A stretch of DNA of 43,192 nucleotides, taken from CAIODY01 sp046051225 (GTDB lineage Bacteria; Bacteroidota; Bacteroidia; Chitinophagales; CAIODY01). The translations under genes were made by a program, and so were the position numbers. Positions 25,612-33,645 of this stretch are shown one piece after another; within the stretch, counting starts at the first letter, position 1; every line of letters begins with the position of its first letter. The DNA is taken from positions 1 through 43,192 of the forward strand of contig JBJOOR010000019.1 in the NCBI GenBank assembly GCA_046051225.1, in the 5' to 3' direction. Under the pieces are notes generated by a model, which did no database searches, was not told the origin of the DNA, and saw nothing but the letters and a program-made list of their open reading frames with translations.

Positions 25612-28600
25612 ATGAAACTTAAACATTTCTTAATCGCTGCAACAATGTTCGTAGGAACAAAGTCTTTTGCGCAAGTTGGTATAGGCACCACATCGCCCGT
25701 ATCTACGTTAGATGTAAGAGGTTCGGCCTCTTTCAACACCCGAACCGTAACAACTACGGCTACTTTAACAAGTACAGACCATACAGTAGTGTTTACAGGT
25801 ACTGTAGCTACTACTATCACTTTACCATCGGCTGCGGCATGTGCTGGTAGAGAAATTTGGGTAAAAAATGCAAGCACCACATCGCCTACACCTTTAGTAA
25901 CCATTGCTACTGCATATTCGCAAACTATTGATGGTAATTCGGGTTGGACGATTCCAGGTGCATACGAAACAGTTTTGTTTATGAGTAATGGTACTAACTG
26001 GATTGTGAAACAACAAATAACTCCAGCTAATGGTAGTTCGGATTGGAAACAAAATGGTAATACACAAACTGCTGTAAAAACATTAGGTACTGTAACTGCT
26101 TATGACCTACCAATTATTACTAATAATACTGAAAGAATGCGAATAACATCGGGTGGTAATGTGGGTATAGGCACTACATCGCCAACCTATCCATTAGAAA
26201 TTTATGCTGCATCAAACCCCTTAAAAATAAGTGGTTTGCAAGGTGGTGCTTCGGGCGATAGTGTTATCACTATTAATAGTAGTGGTGTAATCAGAAAAAG
26301 AAATGCTTCGGCATTTGGTAATTCAACTACTTCAAACTCGATGAGTTTATCGGGCAATACTTTAACATCAACTGTAAATGGAACAGCAGCTACAGCAAGT
26401 GCTGTGGGCAGTGTAAGTAATACATCATCTACAAATAGTTTAAGCACCACCGTAAATGGTGTTTCGAGTAGTGCTGTAAATATTATCAACTCAAATGCTA
26501 CTTCGTTAAGTGGTACTAATTTAACAACAACAGTAAACGGTGTGGCTGCTACAGCTTTAAATTTAGCACCTGCTATTACTGCGGCTACTTCGCATACTTT
26601 AACTTCGGCTACCAATACTTTAACATCAACTGTTAATGGTGTTGTAGCTACGGCTAATGCAGTTAATACTGTTGCTAATACATCATCAGCTAATAATTTA
26701 ACTACTACTATTAATGGTGTTGCTGGTTCATCTGTACCAATGGTTAACTCAAATGCTTTAAGCGTTTCGGGTAATAAATTAACGAGTAATATTAATGGCG
26801 TTTCGGATACAACTATCGCTGTTACTAGCGTTGCTAATACATCATCTACAAATAGTTTAAGCACCACCGTAAATGGTGTTTCGAGTAGTGCTGTAAATAT
26901 TATCAACTCAAATGCTACTTCGTTAAGTGGTACTAATTTAACAACAACAGTAAACGGTGTGGCTGCTACAGCTTTAAATTTAGCACCTGCTATTACTGCG
27001 GCTACTTCGCATACTTTAACTTCGGCTACCAATACTTTAACATCAACTGTTAATGGTGTTGTAGCTACGGCTAATGCAGTTAATACTGTTGCTAATACAT
27101 CATCAGCTAATAATTTAACTACTACTATTAATGGTGTAGCTGGTTCATCTGTACCAATGGTTAACTCAAATGCTTTAAGCGTTTCGGGTAATAAATTAAC
27201 GAGTAATATTAATGGCGTTTCGGATACAACTATCGCTGTTACTAGCGTTGCTAATACATCATCAACAAATAGTTTAAGCACAACGGTAAATGGTGTGGCT
27301 GGTACGGCTGTAAATATTATCAACTCGAATGCTACTTCGTTAAGTGGTACTAATTTAACAACAACAGTAAACGGTGTGGCTGCTACGGCTTTAAATTTAG
27401 CACCTGCTATTACTGCGGCTACTTCGCATACTTTAACTTCGGCTACCAATACTTTAACATCAACTGTTAATGGCGTTGTAGCTACGGCCAATGCAGTTAA
27501 TACTGTTGCTAATACATCATCAGCTAATAATTTAACTACTACTATTAATGGTGTAGCTGGTTCATCTGTACCAATGGTTAACTCAAATGCTTTAAGCGTT
27601 TCGGGTAATAAATTAACGAGTAATATTAATGGCGTTTCGGATACAACTATCGCTGTTACTAGCGTTGCTAATACATCATCAACAAATAGTTTAAGCACAA
27701 CGGTAAATGGTGTGGCTGGTACGGCTGTAAATATTATCAACTCGAATGCTACTTCGTTAAGTGGTACTAATTTAACAACAACAGTAAACGGTGTGGCTGC
27801 TACGGCTTTAAATTTAGCACCTGCTATTACTGCGGCTACTTCGCATACTTTAACTTCGGCTACCAATACTTTAACATCAACTGTTAATGGCGTTGTAGCT
27901 ACGGCCAATGCAGTTAATACTGTTGCTAATACATCATCAGCTAATAATTTAACTACTACTATTAATGGTGTAGCTGGTTCATCTGTACCAATGGTTAACT
28001 CAAATGCTTTAAGCGTTTCAGGTAATAAATTAACGAGTAATATTAATGGTGTTTCGGATACAACTATCGCTGTTACTAGCGTTGCTAATACATCATCAGC
28101 TAATACTTTAGCTACTTCTGTAAATGGTGTAGCTGGTACTGGTGTAAATATTATTAACTCGAATGCTTTAACAGCTGCAAGTAGTGCATTAACATCTACT
28201 GTAAATGGTATTGCTTCTACTCTAACACCTTCGGCTGGTACAATTGGGGCATCAACTTATTTAGGATTTGATGCATCGGGTAATTTAGTAAAAGGTGCAG
28301 CTCCAACAGCGTCAACTACTAACACACTTGCTTTAGCTACCAATACTTTAACTTCAACTGTTAATGGTGTGGCTGCAACAGCAAGCGCAGTAGGTAGTGT
28401 AAGCAATACATCATCAACAAATAGTTTAAGCACAACGGTAAATGGTGTGGCTGGTACGGCTGTAAATATTATCAACTCAAATGCTACTTCGTTAAGTGGT
28501 ACTAATTTAACAACAACAGTAAACGGCGTAGCAGCAACAGCTTTAGATTTATCGCCAGCAATTACTTCAAAAGCTTGGAGTTTAACAGGTAATAGCGGTA

Positions 28601-30528
28601 CATCTTATTCAACTAATTTTTTAGGAACATCAGATAATAAAAGTTTACGTTTTAGAACAAACAATTTAGCACGAATGATAATTGACTCAACAGGTAATGT
28701 GGGTATCGGAACAATCACTCCAGGTACTTCGTTGGATGTAAAAGGAACTATGCGATTAAGCGGTGCTACATCTGGCTATGTGGGCTTTGCGCCTGCGGCA
28801 GCGGCTGGTGCTACAACATATACATTGCCAAGTGCTGATGGTTCAAGCGGACAACAATTAACTACTAATGGTGCTGGTGTTTTAACATGGACAAATCAAA
28901 CAGGTGCAACTTCTGTTTCTAATACTTCATCTGCCAATACAATTTCTACTACAGTAAATGGAACAACAGGTTCAACAGTAAACATCATTAATACTAATGC
29001 TTTAAACTCTTCCACCAACACTTTAACATCTACTGTAAATGGTGTAGCTGCAACTGGTGTAAATATTATTAATACCAACGCACTAACAGCAGCAAGCAGC
29101 GCTTTAACATCTACTGTAAATGGTGTAGCTTCTGTTTTAACACCATCGGCTGGCACAATTGGTACTTCTACTTATTTAGGATTTGATGCTTCGGGTAATT
29201 TAGTAAAAGGTGCTACGCCTACTACTACACATACTTTAAGTTCGGCTACTAATACCATTACTTCGGTAGTAAATGGTGTTTCGGTAACTGCACCTGCGGT
29301 TAATTCAAACGCTTTAACGGCTGCAAGTAGTGCATTAACATCTACTGTAAATGGTATAGCTTCTACCTTAACGCCATCGGCTGGTACAGTGGCAGCTTCA
29401 AGTTATTTAGGATTTGATGCATCGGGTAATTTAGTAAAAGGTTCGGCTTCATCAACAGCATGGAATTTAACTGGTAATGCTGGAACAACAGCAGGAACAA
29501 ACTTTGTTGGAACTACTGATGCCGTTGATTTTGTAACCAAAACAAATAATACCGAAAAAATGAGAATTACTTCGGCTGGTAAAATTGGAATTGGTGGTGT
29601 AACTGCACCAACTTATGATGTATCATTAATTGGTACTGCTGCTAAAACAATTGCTATGGAACGTAATACTACTGCGGCTACTGCTGGTAATGCTTTAACA
29701 GTTCAATCGGGTGGTGCTATTAGCGGCACAGCCAACTTAGCTGGTGGCGATTTAAATTTATCATCTGGTATTTCAACTGGTACTGGCTCATCAAATATTT
29801 ATTTTAAAACTGCAGCGGCTGGTTCATCGGGAACAACTGATAATACACCTGCCACACAAATGACTATTTTAGGAAATGGTAATGTAGGTATTGGTACTAC
29901 TACACCTGCTGCCGATTTGGATGTAAAAGGAACTATCAATATTTCGGGTTCTACATCGGGTTATGTGGGCTTAACAGTGCCTGCGGCTGCTGGTTCTACT
30001 ACTTATACTTTGCCAAGTGCTGCACCTGCTGCCAATGGTTATGTTTTGGCTTCAACAACTGGCGGAACAATGAGTTGGACAAACCCTGCTACGATGGTAG
30101 GCGGTGTGCAAATGAAATATAAAACTGCCGATCAAAATTCGAGCACTACTACTTTGGCAGATGATAATGATTTACAATTTACAATAGCAGCTAATGAAAT
30201 ATGGCAAGTAGAATGGTATTTATTTACAACCGGAAGTGCAGCTGGAATAAAAGTAGCTGTAACAGAGCCAACATCTTGCACTATGAAAATTGGTGTACAT
30301 GCAGATAATGAAAATAGTAATGACGATTTTGAAGAAATAACAACAACAGCAACAGCTACTACTACTGCATTTGAAATAGTTGATAATGGGTCGGTATTGC
30401 ATATTATGGGATTAGTAAAAAACAGTACCAATGCAGGTACTATCAAACTACAATTTGCTCGTTATAATTCATCAGGTACTATAACTGTTCAATCGCTTTC
30501 GTACTGCAAAGCAACAAGAGTATTATAA
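25612..30528 (+). CDS. Giant repetitive secreted adhesin-like protein with four 139-residue tandem repeats
   Basis: The 1638-residue product begins with a signal peptide (1-20, ending KSFAQ). Then comes 'VGIGTTSPVSTLDVRGS', a motif of Bacteroidota surface and tail-fibre-like proteins that recurs near residues 185, 1037 and 1425. Most of the protein is Ser/Thr/Asn/Ala-rich beta-repeat, built from units of about 28 residues each containing 'VNGV' or 'INGV'. Five units make a 139-residue (417-bp) super-repeat, present four times in tandem (26419-28086). A unique C-terminal domain of about 140 residues (from about 1497, 'GGVQMKYKTADQNSSTTTLADDNDLQF') looks like a compact beta sandwich. No type IX sorting tail is visible, so the export route past the outer membrane is unclear. 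No function is proven; adhesion is inferred from architecture. Confidence 0.85.
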   Translation: MKLKHFLIAATMFVGTKSFAQVGIGTTSPVSTLDVRGSASFNTRTVTTTATLTSTDHTVVFTGTVATTITLPSAAACAGREIWVKNASTTSPTPLVTIATAYSQTIDGNSGWTIPGAYETVLFMSNGTNWIVKQQITPANGSSDWKQNGNTQTAVKTLGTVTAYDLPIITNNTERMRITSGGNVGIGTTSPTYPLEIYAASNPLKISGLQGGASGDSVITINSSGVIRKRNASAFGNSTTSNSMSLSGNTLTSTVNGTAATASAVGSVSNTSSTNSLSTTVNGVSSSAVNIINSNATSLSGTNLTTTVNGVAATALNLAPAITAATSHTLTSATNTLTSTVNGVVATANAVNTVANTSSANNLTTTINGVAGSSVPMVNSNALSVSGNKLTSNINGVSDTTIAVTSVANTSSTNSLSTTVNGVSSSAVNIINSNATSLSGTNLTTTVNGVAATALNLAPAITAATSHTLTSATNTLTSTVNGVVATANAVNTVANTSSANNLTTTINGVAGSSVPMVNSNALSVSGNKLTSNINGVSDTTIAVTSVANTSSTNSLSTTVNGVAGTAVNIINSNATSLSGTNLTTTVNGVAATALNLAPAITAATSHTLTSATNTLTSTVNGVVATANAVNTVANTSSANNLTTTINGVAGSSVPMVNSNALSVSGNKLTSNINGVSDTTIAVTSVANTSSTNSLSTTVNGVAGTAVNIINSNATSLSGTNLTTTVNGVAATALNLAPAITAATSHTLTSATNTLTSTVNGVVATANAVNTVANTSSANNLTTTINGVAGSSVPMVNSNALSVSGNKLTSNINGVSDTTIAVTSVANTSSANTLATSVNGVAGTGVNIINSNALTAASSALTSTVNGIASTLTPSAGTIGASTYLGFDASGNLVKGAAPTASTTNTLALATNTLTSTVNGVAATASAVGSVSNTSSTNSLSTTVNGVAGTAVNIINSNATSLSGTNLTTTVNGVAATALDLSPAITSKAWSLTGNSGTSYSTNFLGTSDNKSLRFRTNNLARMIIDSTGNVGIGTITPGTSLDVKGTMRLSGATSGYVGFAPAAAAGATTYTLPSADGSSGQQLTTNGAGVLTWTNQTGATSVSNTSSANTISTTVNGTTGSTVNIINTNALNSSTNTLTSTVNGVAATGVNIINTNALTAASSALTSTVNGVASVLTPSAGTIGTSTYLGFDASGNLVKGATPTTTHTLSSATNTITSVVNGVSVTAPAVNSNALTAASSALTSTVNGIASTLTPSAGTVAASSYLGFDASGNLVKGSASSTAWNLTGNAGTTAGTNFVGTTDAVDFVTKTNNTEKMRITSAGKIGIGGVTAPTYDVSLIGTAAKTIAMERNTTAATAGNALTVQSGGAISGTANLAGGDLNLSSGISTGTGSSNIYFKTAAAGSSGTTDNTPATQMTILGNGNVGIGTTTPAADLDVKGTINISGSTSGYVGLTVPAAAGSTTYTLPSAAPAANGYVLASTTGGTMSWTNPATMVGGVQMKYKTADQNSSTTTLADDNDLQFTIAANEIWQVEWYLFTTGSAAGIKVAVTEPTSCTMKIGVHADNENSNDDFEEITTTATATTTAFEIVDNGSVLHIMGLVKNSTNAGTIKLQFARYNSSGTITVQSLSYCKATRVL
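26419..28086 (+). repeat. Four tandem 417-bp repeats in the giant adhesin gene
   Basis: Unit starts are at 26419, 26836, 27253 and 27670, all exactly 417 bp apart (139 codons). The third and fourth units (27253-27669 and 27670-28086) differ at only two positions that I can find. Each unit holds five shorter 'NGV' units. Copy-number change would keep the reading frame. Confidence 0.93.
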
Positions 30529-30561
30529 AAAATAGTTTTGAATTTGTATAATTTGTAAAAC

Positions 30562-30603
30562 AAAAAGCGACCATTTCAAAGTTTTGAGATGGTCGCTTTT
30601 TGC
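30562..30603 (+). terminator. Terminator of the giant adhesin gene
   Basis: AAAAAGCGACCATTTC (30562-30577) pairs with GAGATGGTCGCTTTTT (30586-30601), sixteen bases with one G-T wobble and an eight-base loop, 34 bases after the stop codon. Confidence 0.88.
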
Positions 30604-30640
30604 TATACTTAAATAATGCCTACATTTTAAAATAAGCACA

Positions 30641-30656
30641 TTCCGAACGTTCGGAA
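30641..30656. repeat. 16-bp perfect palindrome downstream of the adhesin gene
   Basis: TTCCGAACGTTCGGAA is its own reverse complement. It lies between the adhesin terminator and the copied EamA fragment, and resembles the CTCCGAA/TTCGGAG palindrome at 18402. Confidence 0.55.
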
Positions 30657-30701
30657 CATCAGCGCTTATTGCCTTGGCTTCAGACTTGCCAGCAGGGTTC
30701 T

Positions 30702-31003
30702 AATTATTATAGCATGCATAGCCATAGTTTTGCTATCAATAACTAAAGGAGCATTTACTCTTTTACAAATTTTGCATTTAGTTGATTACCTTTTACATCG
30801 ATGGTTTTAATAAAATAAATTCCGTTTGGTAAAATTGAAACATCTATTTGAAGTTGTTGAGTAAATGAGTTTTTGATTTGTTGATTGATATGGTTCGACA
30901 AGCTCACCATTACACGACCTAACACATCGGTTATTTCAATTGTATTTATTGTTAACCAATTATCATTAATCGTTAACCATTCATTCGCAGGGTTTGGATA
31001 TAC
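30702..31003 (-). repeat. Sorting-tail cassette, copy B, with orphan fragment of the EamA gene
   Basis: Inverted copy of 20038-20339. Positions add to 51041 throughout (for example stop codon base 30755 with 20286). Bases 30702-30754 carry 53 bp that at the other locus belong to the EamA coding sequence but here have no gene around them. Similarity stops sharply at 30701. Confidence 0.9.
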
Positions 31004-31771
31004 TATTAATTTATTTTTCTCAACTTCTTCAATTCCTACTTCATCTAAATCTATCAAACTTACATCGTCAATAAAGTAATATGCTGCCTTTGGTAATGAT
31101 GAATTAACTGTTTGTACCAATTGAGTTTGGGTTTGTGCATCTGTTTTAAAATTACCAATACTTACAAATTGTTCGCCACCTACTGCAATAAAAGTATCCA
31201 TTAATAAAACCCAATGTTGAGTATCGGTAACCATAGTATTTATTTGTACTTGTGGTGTATACTTTTGTATGGGTAAATAGTTTACGGAAAAAGGCAAAGC
31301 TGTATCGGTAAATAATGCACTAAAACTATTTATACCGACTAATTTACCAGCATCATTAGCATAAATAGTATCGTATAGTTGAACATACATACTAAATTGA
31401 TAATGATGGTTTGCTATTAATGGTTTTATTAATTTTCCTTGTGGCATTTCTCTCATGCTATCACCAAAATAAAATACACCACCAACACAAACAGAATCAG
31501 AATGAGGGTAGATATATTTAGTATATGCGTTTGATGGATAATTAAGTGCGTTATACCAATAAGCATCAGGTGTACCACTAACAGAATACCAATCTTTTAT
31601 TCCACATTCATTTGGCTGCAACAAAGGGTCGTCAAATCCTAATCCCGAAAATTGAATATTACAGCCACCGCCAACTTTTTTTTCAAAACTAGGGTTACTA
31701 ATTAAATTTTGAGAATCTGCATTTGCAGAAAATATAATTAATAGTACAAATACAACAGAATACTTTTTCAT
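30755..31771 (-). CDS. T9SS type A sorted protein, paralog 1 of the NLI-NP-FE family
   Basis: The 338-residue product has a signal peptide (1-20, ending ANADSQ). A domain of about 220 residues begins 'NLISNPSFE', with 'CGIKDWYSVSGTPDAYWYN', 'YPHSDSVCVGG', 'NHHYQFSMYVQLYDT', 'GGEQFVSIGNFKTDAQTQ' and 'YYFIDDVSLIDLDEVGIEEVEKNKL'. This pattern suggests a galactose-binding-like jelly roll, but no ligand can be named. The type A tail from 'YPNP' is nearly identical to that of the 18502 gene and not to those of its own neighbours. The VGG motif here is coded without a long G run. A hairpin lies 16 bases upstream of its start codon. Confidence 0.85.
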   Translation of the reverse strand: MKKYSVVFVLLIIFSANADSQNLISNPSFEKKVGGGCNIQFSGLGFDDPLLQPNECGIKDWYSVSGTPDAYWYNALNYPSNAYTKYIYPHSDSVCVGGVFYFGDSMREMPQGKLIKPLIANHHYQFSMYVQLYDTIYANDAGKLVGINSFSALFTDTALPFSVNYLPIQKYTPQVQINTMVTDTQHWVLLMDTFIAVGGEQFVSIGNFKTDAQTQTQLVQTVNSSLPKAAYYFIDDVSLIDLDEVGIEEVEKNKLIVYPNPANEWLTINDNWLTINTIEITDVLGRVMVSLSNHINQQIKNSFTQQLQIDVSILPNGIYFIKTIDVKGNQLNAKFVKE

Positions 31772-31787
31772 TATGTAGCTAATTTTA

Positions 31788-31825
31788 AAAGGCTATTAAA
31801 ACTACTTGTAGTTTTAATAGCCTTT
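31788..31825 (-). terminator. Hairpin terminator of the 31832-32587 gene
   Basis: Eighteen-base perfect arms AAAGGCTATTAAAACTAC and GTAGTTTTAATAGCCTTT meet over two bases. It lies 6 bases after the minus-strand stop codon and just upstream of the next gene. A similar hairpin (33602-33639) follows the paralogous tail of the 33646 gene. Confidence 0.85.
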
Positions 31826-31831
31826 ATTTTC

Positions 31832-32587
31832 TTATTTGTGAATAATAGTAATTTTACCTTTACTCACTAACTCATTAGTATTATTAAAGATAGAATATAG
31901 ATATAGCCCATTGTTCCATTCTTCAACATCAAATCTCATTTTATTACTAATTAATTTTGATGTTTGAATAGTTCCTAAATAATTATAAAAAATAATTTTA
32001 TATCCAACTTCATTATCTGTAAATTGTAAATCTAAATATTTATCAGCAGGATTAGGATATAAAAATATACTGCTATTATTTGTGATAGCTTTTTTTACAT
32101 TCAGTCTTTCCTCATTTATTTTTGCTATCAATTCATCATATTCATTATCAGTATTAGCAGTTCGCATATTGCCAAAGCAAGTATAATTATCATTCCATGT
32201 AGCAGTTGAATCGAGCAATGATACTAAACTACGAGCATTACTTACGGCTGCACCATAGGTATAAATACATTGCGCTGCTATATCTTTTGCTGTTTGCAAT
32301 TCAGATTCATTCAAGCTATCATTTTTTAAATAGCTAATGTAAAGCTGATTAATAGATTGATAATATTGAATAGATTGTAGGGTTGAATTAATATCAGAAA
32401 TATAACTTAATGCATTATTTAAATGATACAATTTTATGGCTTCATTTACACTATCAGCATACTCCGTATTTGTTGTATCTACTATTACTAACGTACTATC
32501 ATACGCCAAAGATATTTCCTGTTCAGCATTGTAAAATTTACCTATGGTTTGATATTGTTCCATATCTATGAAATGAGCTAAGATCAT
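31832..32587 (-). CDS. Orphan C-terminal fragment related to the giant metalloprotease-like protein
   Basis: The 251-residue product has no signal peptide. From residue 5 ('HFIDMEQYQTIGKFYNAEQEISLAYDS') to the end of its helical part it is collinear with residues 2052-2210 of the 35761-42645 protein. It ends in a type A sorting tail nearly identical to that of the 33646 gene. Its ATG overlaps the TGA of the preceding gene (ATGA), so it could be translated by coupling. Without a signal peptide the T9SS tail cannot work, so this is most likely a recombination remnant that has stayed open; similarity to the giant protein is only about half the residues, so it is not recent. Confidence 0.65.
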   Translation of the reverse strand: MILAHFIDMEQYQTIGKFYNAEQEISLAYDSTLVIVDTTNTEYADSVNEAIKLYHLNNALSYISDINSTLQSIQYYQSINQLYISYLKNDSLNESELQTAKDIAAQCIYTYGAAVSNARSLVSLLDSTATWNDNYTCFGNMRTANTDNEYDELIAKINEERLNVKKAITNNSSIFLYPNPADKYLDLQFTDNEVGYKIIFYNYLGTIQTSKLISNKMRFDVEEWNNGLYLYSIFNNTNELVSKGKITIIHK

Positions 32588-33585
32588 TCCTTTACAAACT
32601 TTCCATTCATTGTATTGCCTTTTGTGTCGGTTGATTTGATGAAATATATGCCTGAAGGCAAGTTTTCAGTGTTTAGTTCTAATCCCCCTAACCCCCTTTC
32701 AAAAGGGGGAATAGCGCACACTCTACCCAACATATCTGTAATTTCAATTGTATTAACTAATGACTGTTGACTAATAACTAATGACTGTGAAACTGGATTT
32801 GGATAAACAACTAATTTATTTTTCTCCACTTCTTCAATCCCCACCTCATCTAAATCAATCAAGCTTGCATCGTCAATAAAATAGTATGCAACCTCGGGTT
32901 TGTTATTTATTGTTTTAACTAATTGTGTTTGTGTTTGAGCATCTGTTTTAAAATTGCCAATACTTACAAATTGTTCGCCACCTGCGGCAATAAAAGTATC
33001 AACTAATAAAACCCAATGCTGTGTATCAACTACCATTGAATCTATTTGTATTTGAGGATGATAATTTTGAATAGGTAAATCAGTAACAGAAGTAATTGCT
33101 GTATCGGTAAATAAAGCACTAAAACTATTACAGCCTACTATTTTACCTACATCGTTCCAAGGAATACTATCAAATAATTGTACATACATACTAAATTGAT
33201 AATGATGATTAACGATTAACGGTTTCGTTAATCGCCCTTCTATAATCTCTCTTAAATTGGGAACTGCATGAGTTAAAAAGCCCCCCCCCACACAAACGGA
33301 ATCGCTATGAGGGTATAAATAATGTGAAAGCCAATTGATTGGAAAATCATACCCATTATACCAAAACCCATCAGGAGATTGCGAAATAGCTATCCAATCC
33401 TTAATTCCGCAACTATTATTAGGTAAAGTATCAAATTTATTATTTAATCCAATTGTAAAGCCTAATCCACAGCCAGTACCAACTCCCCAATGTTCCTCAA
33501 AATTTGGGTTTTTAATTAAGTTTTGAGAATTTGCATTTGCAGAAAATATAATTAATAGCCCAATTACAATAGAATACTTTTTCAT
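32584..33585 (-). CDS. T9SS type A sorted protein, paralog 2 (G-tract in frame)
   Basis: The 333-residue product has a signal peptide (1-20, ending ANANSQ), followed by the family domain 'NLIKNPNFEEHWGVGTGCGLG', 'HHYQFSMYVQLFDS', 'GEQFVSIGNFKTDAQTQ' and 'YYFIDDASLIDLDEVGIEEVEKNKL'. Residues of 'CVGGGF' are coded by a run of nine G (33281-33289), here in frame. The tail after YPNP holds two repeat-derived inserts: 'SQSLVISQQSLVNTIEI' and 'AIPPFERGLGGLE'; it then ends 'GNTMNGKFVKE'. Its stop overlaps the start of the orphan fragment downstream. Confidence 0.85.
   Translation of the reverse strand: MKKYSIVIGLLIIFSANANSQNLIKNPNFEEHWGVGTGCGLGFTIGLNNKFDTLPNNSCGIKDWIAISQSPDGFWYNGYDFPINWLSHYLYPHSDSVCVGGGFLTHAVPNLREIIEGRLTKPLIVNHHYQFSMYVQLFDSIPWNDVGKIVGCNSFSALFTDTAITSVTDLPIQNYHPQIQIDSMVVDTQHWVLLVDTFIAAGGEQFVSIGNFKTDAQTQTQLVKTINNKPEVAYYFIDDASLIDLDEVGIEEVEKNKLVVYPNPVSQSLVISQQSLVNTIEITDMLGRVCAIPPFERGLGGLELNTENLPSGIYFIKSTDTKGNTMNGKFVKE
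32681..32712 (-). repeat. In-frame 'PPFERGLGGL' repeat element in a T9SS tail
   Basis: An imperfect inverted repeat of the type CCCCCT-AA-CCCCCTTTC-AAAAGGGGG lies in frame in the sorting tail. This peptide-coding element recurs in many Bacteroidota and cyanobacterial genomes. Confidence 0.75.
33281..33289 (-). repeat. Nine-base G homopolymer in paralog 2
   Basis: Nine C on the plus strand, read as G on the coding strand, encode Val-Gly-Gly-Gly in 'CVGGGF'. A run of this length is unstable by slippage in many bacteria. Confidence 0.9.
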
Positions 33586-33601
33586 GATATAGATAATTTA
33601 A

Positions 33602-33639
33602 AAAAGCAATTAAAACTACAAGTAGTTTTAATTGCCTTT
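33602..33639 (-). terminator. Hairpin terminator of the 33646 gene
   Basis: AAAGCAATTAAAACTAC pairs with GTAGTTTTAATTGCCTTT apart from one wobble, over a two-base centre, 7 bases after the stop codon. It is a close relative of the 31788-31825 hairpin. Confidence 0.8.
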
Positions 33640-33645
33640 ATTTTC

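Noticed and set aside
26202..27908. A 568-residue stop-free frame on the minus strand of the adhesin gene
   Set aside because: It is the antisense shadow of the tandem repeats: the codon bias of the true strand lacks the triplets that give stops in this frame, and the repeat copies this property. No signal peptide or family resemblance.
26419..28086. CRISPR array
   Set aside because: The repeats are 417 bp, directly adjacent, in frame and coding; there are no short repeats with unique spacers.
30604..30754. Insertion sequence next to the tail cassette
   Set aside because: No transposase frame, terminal inverted repeats or target duplication was found; only a palindrome and the copied 53-bp fragment.
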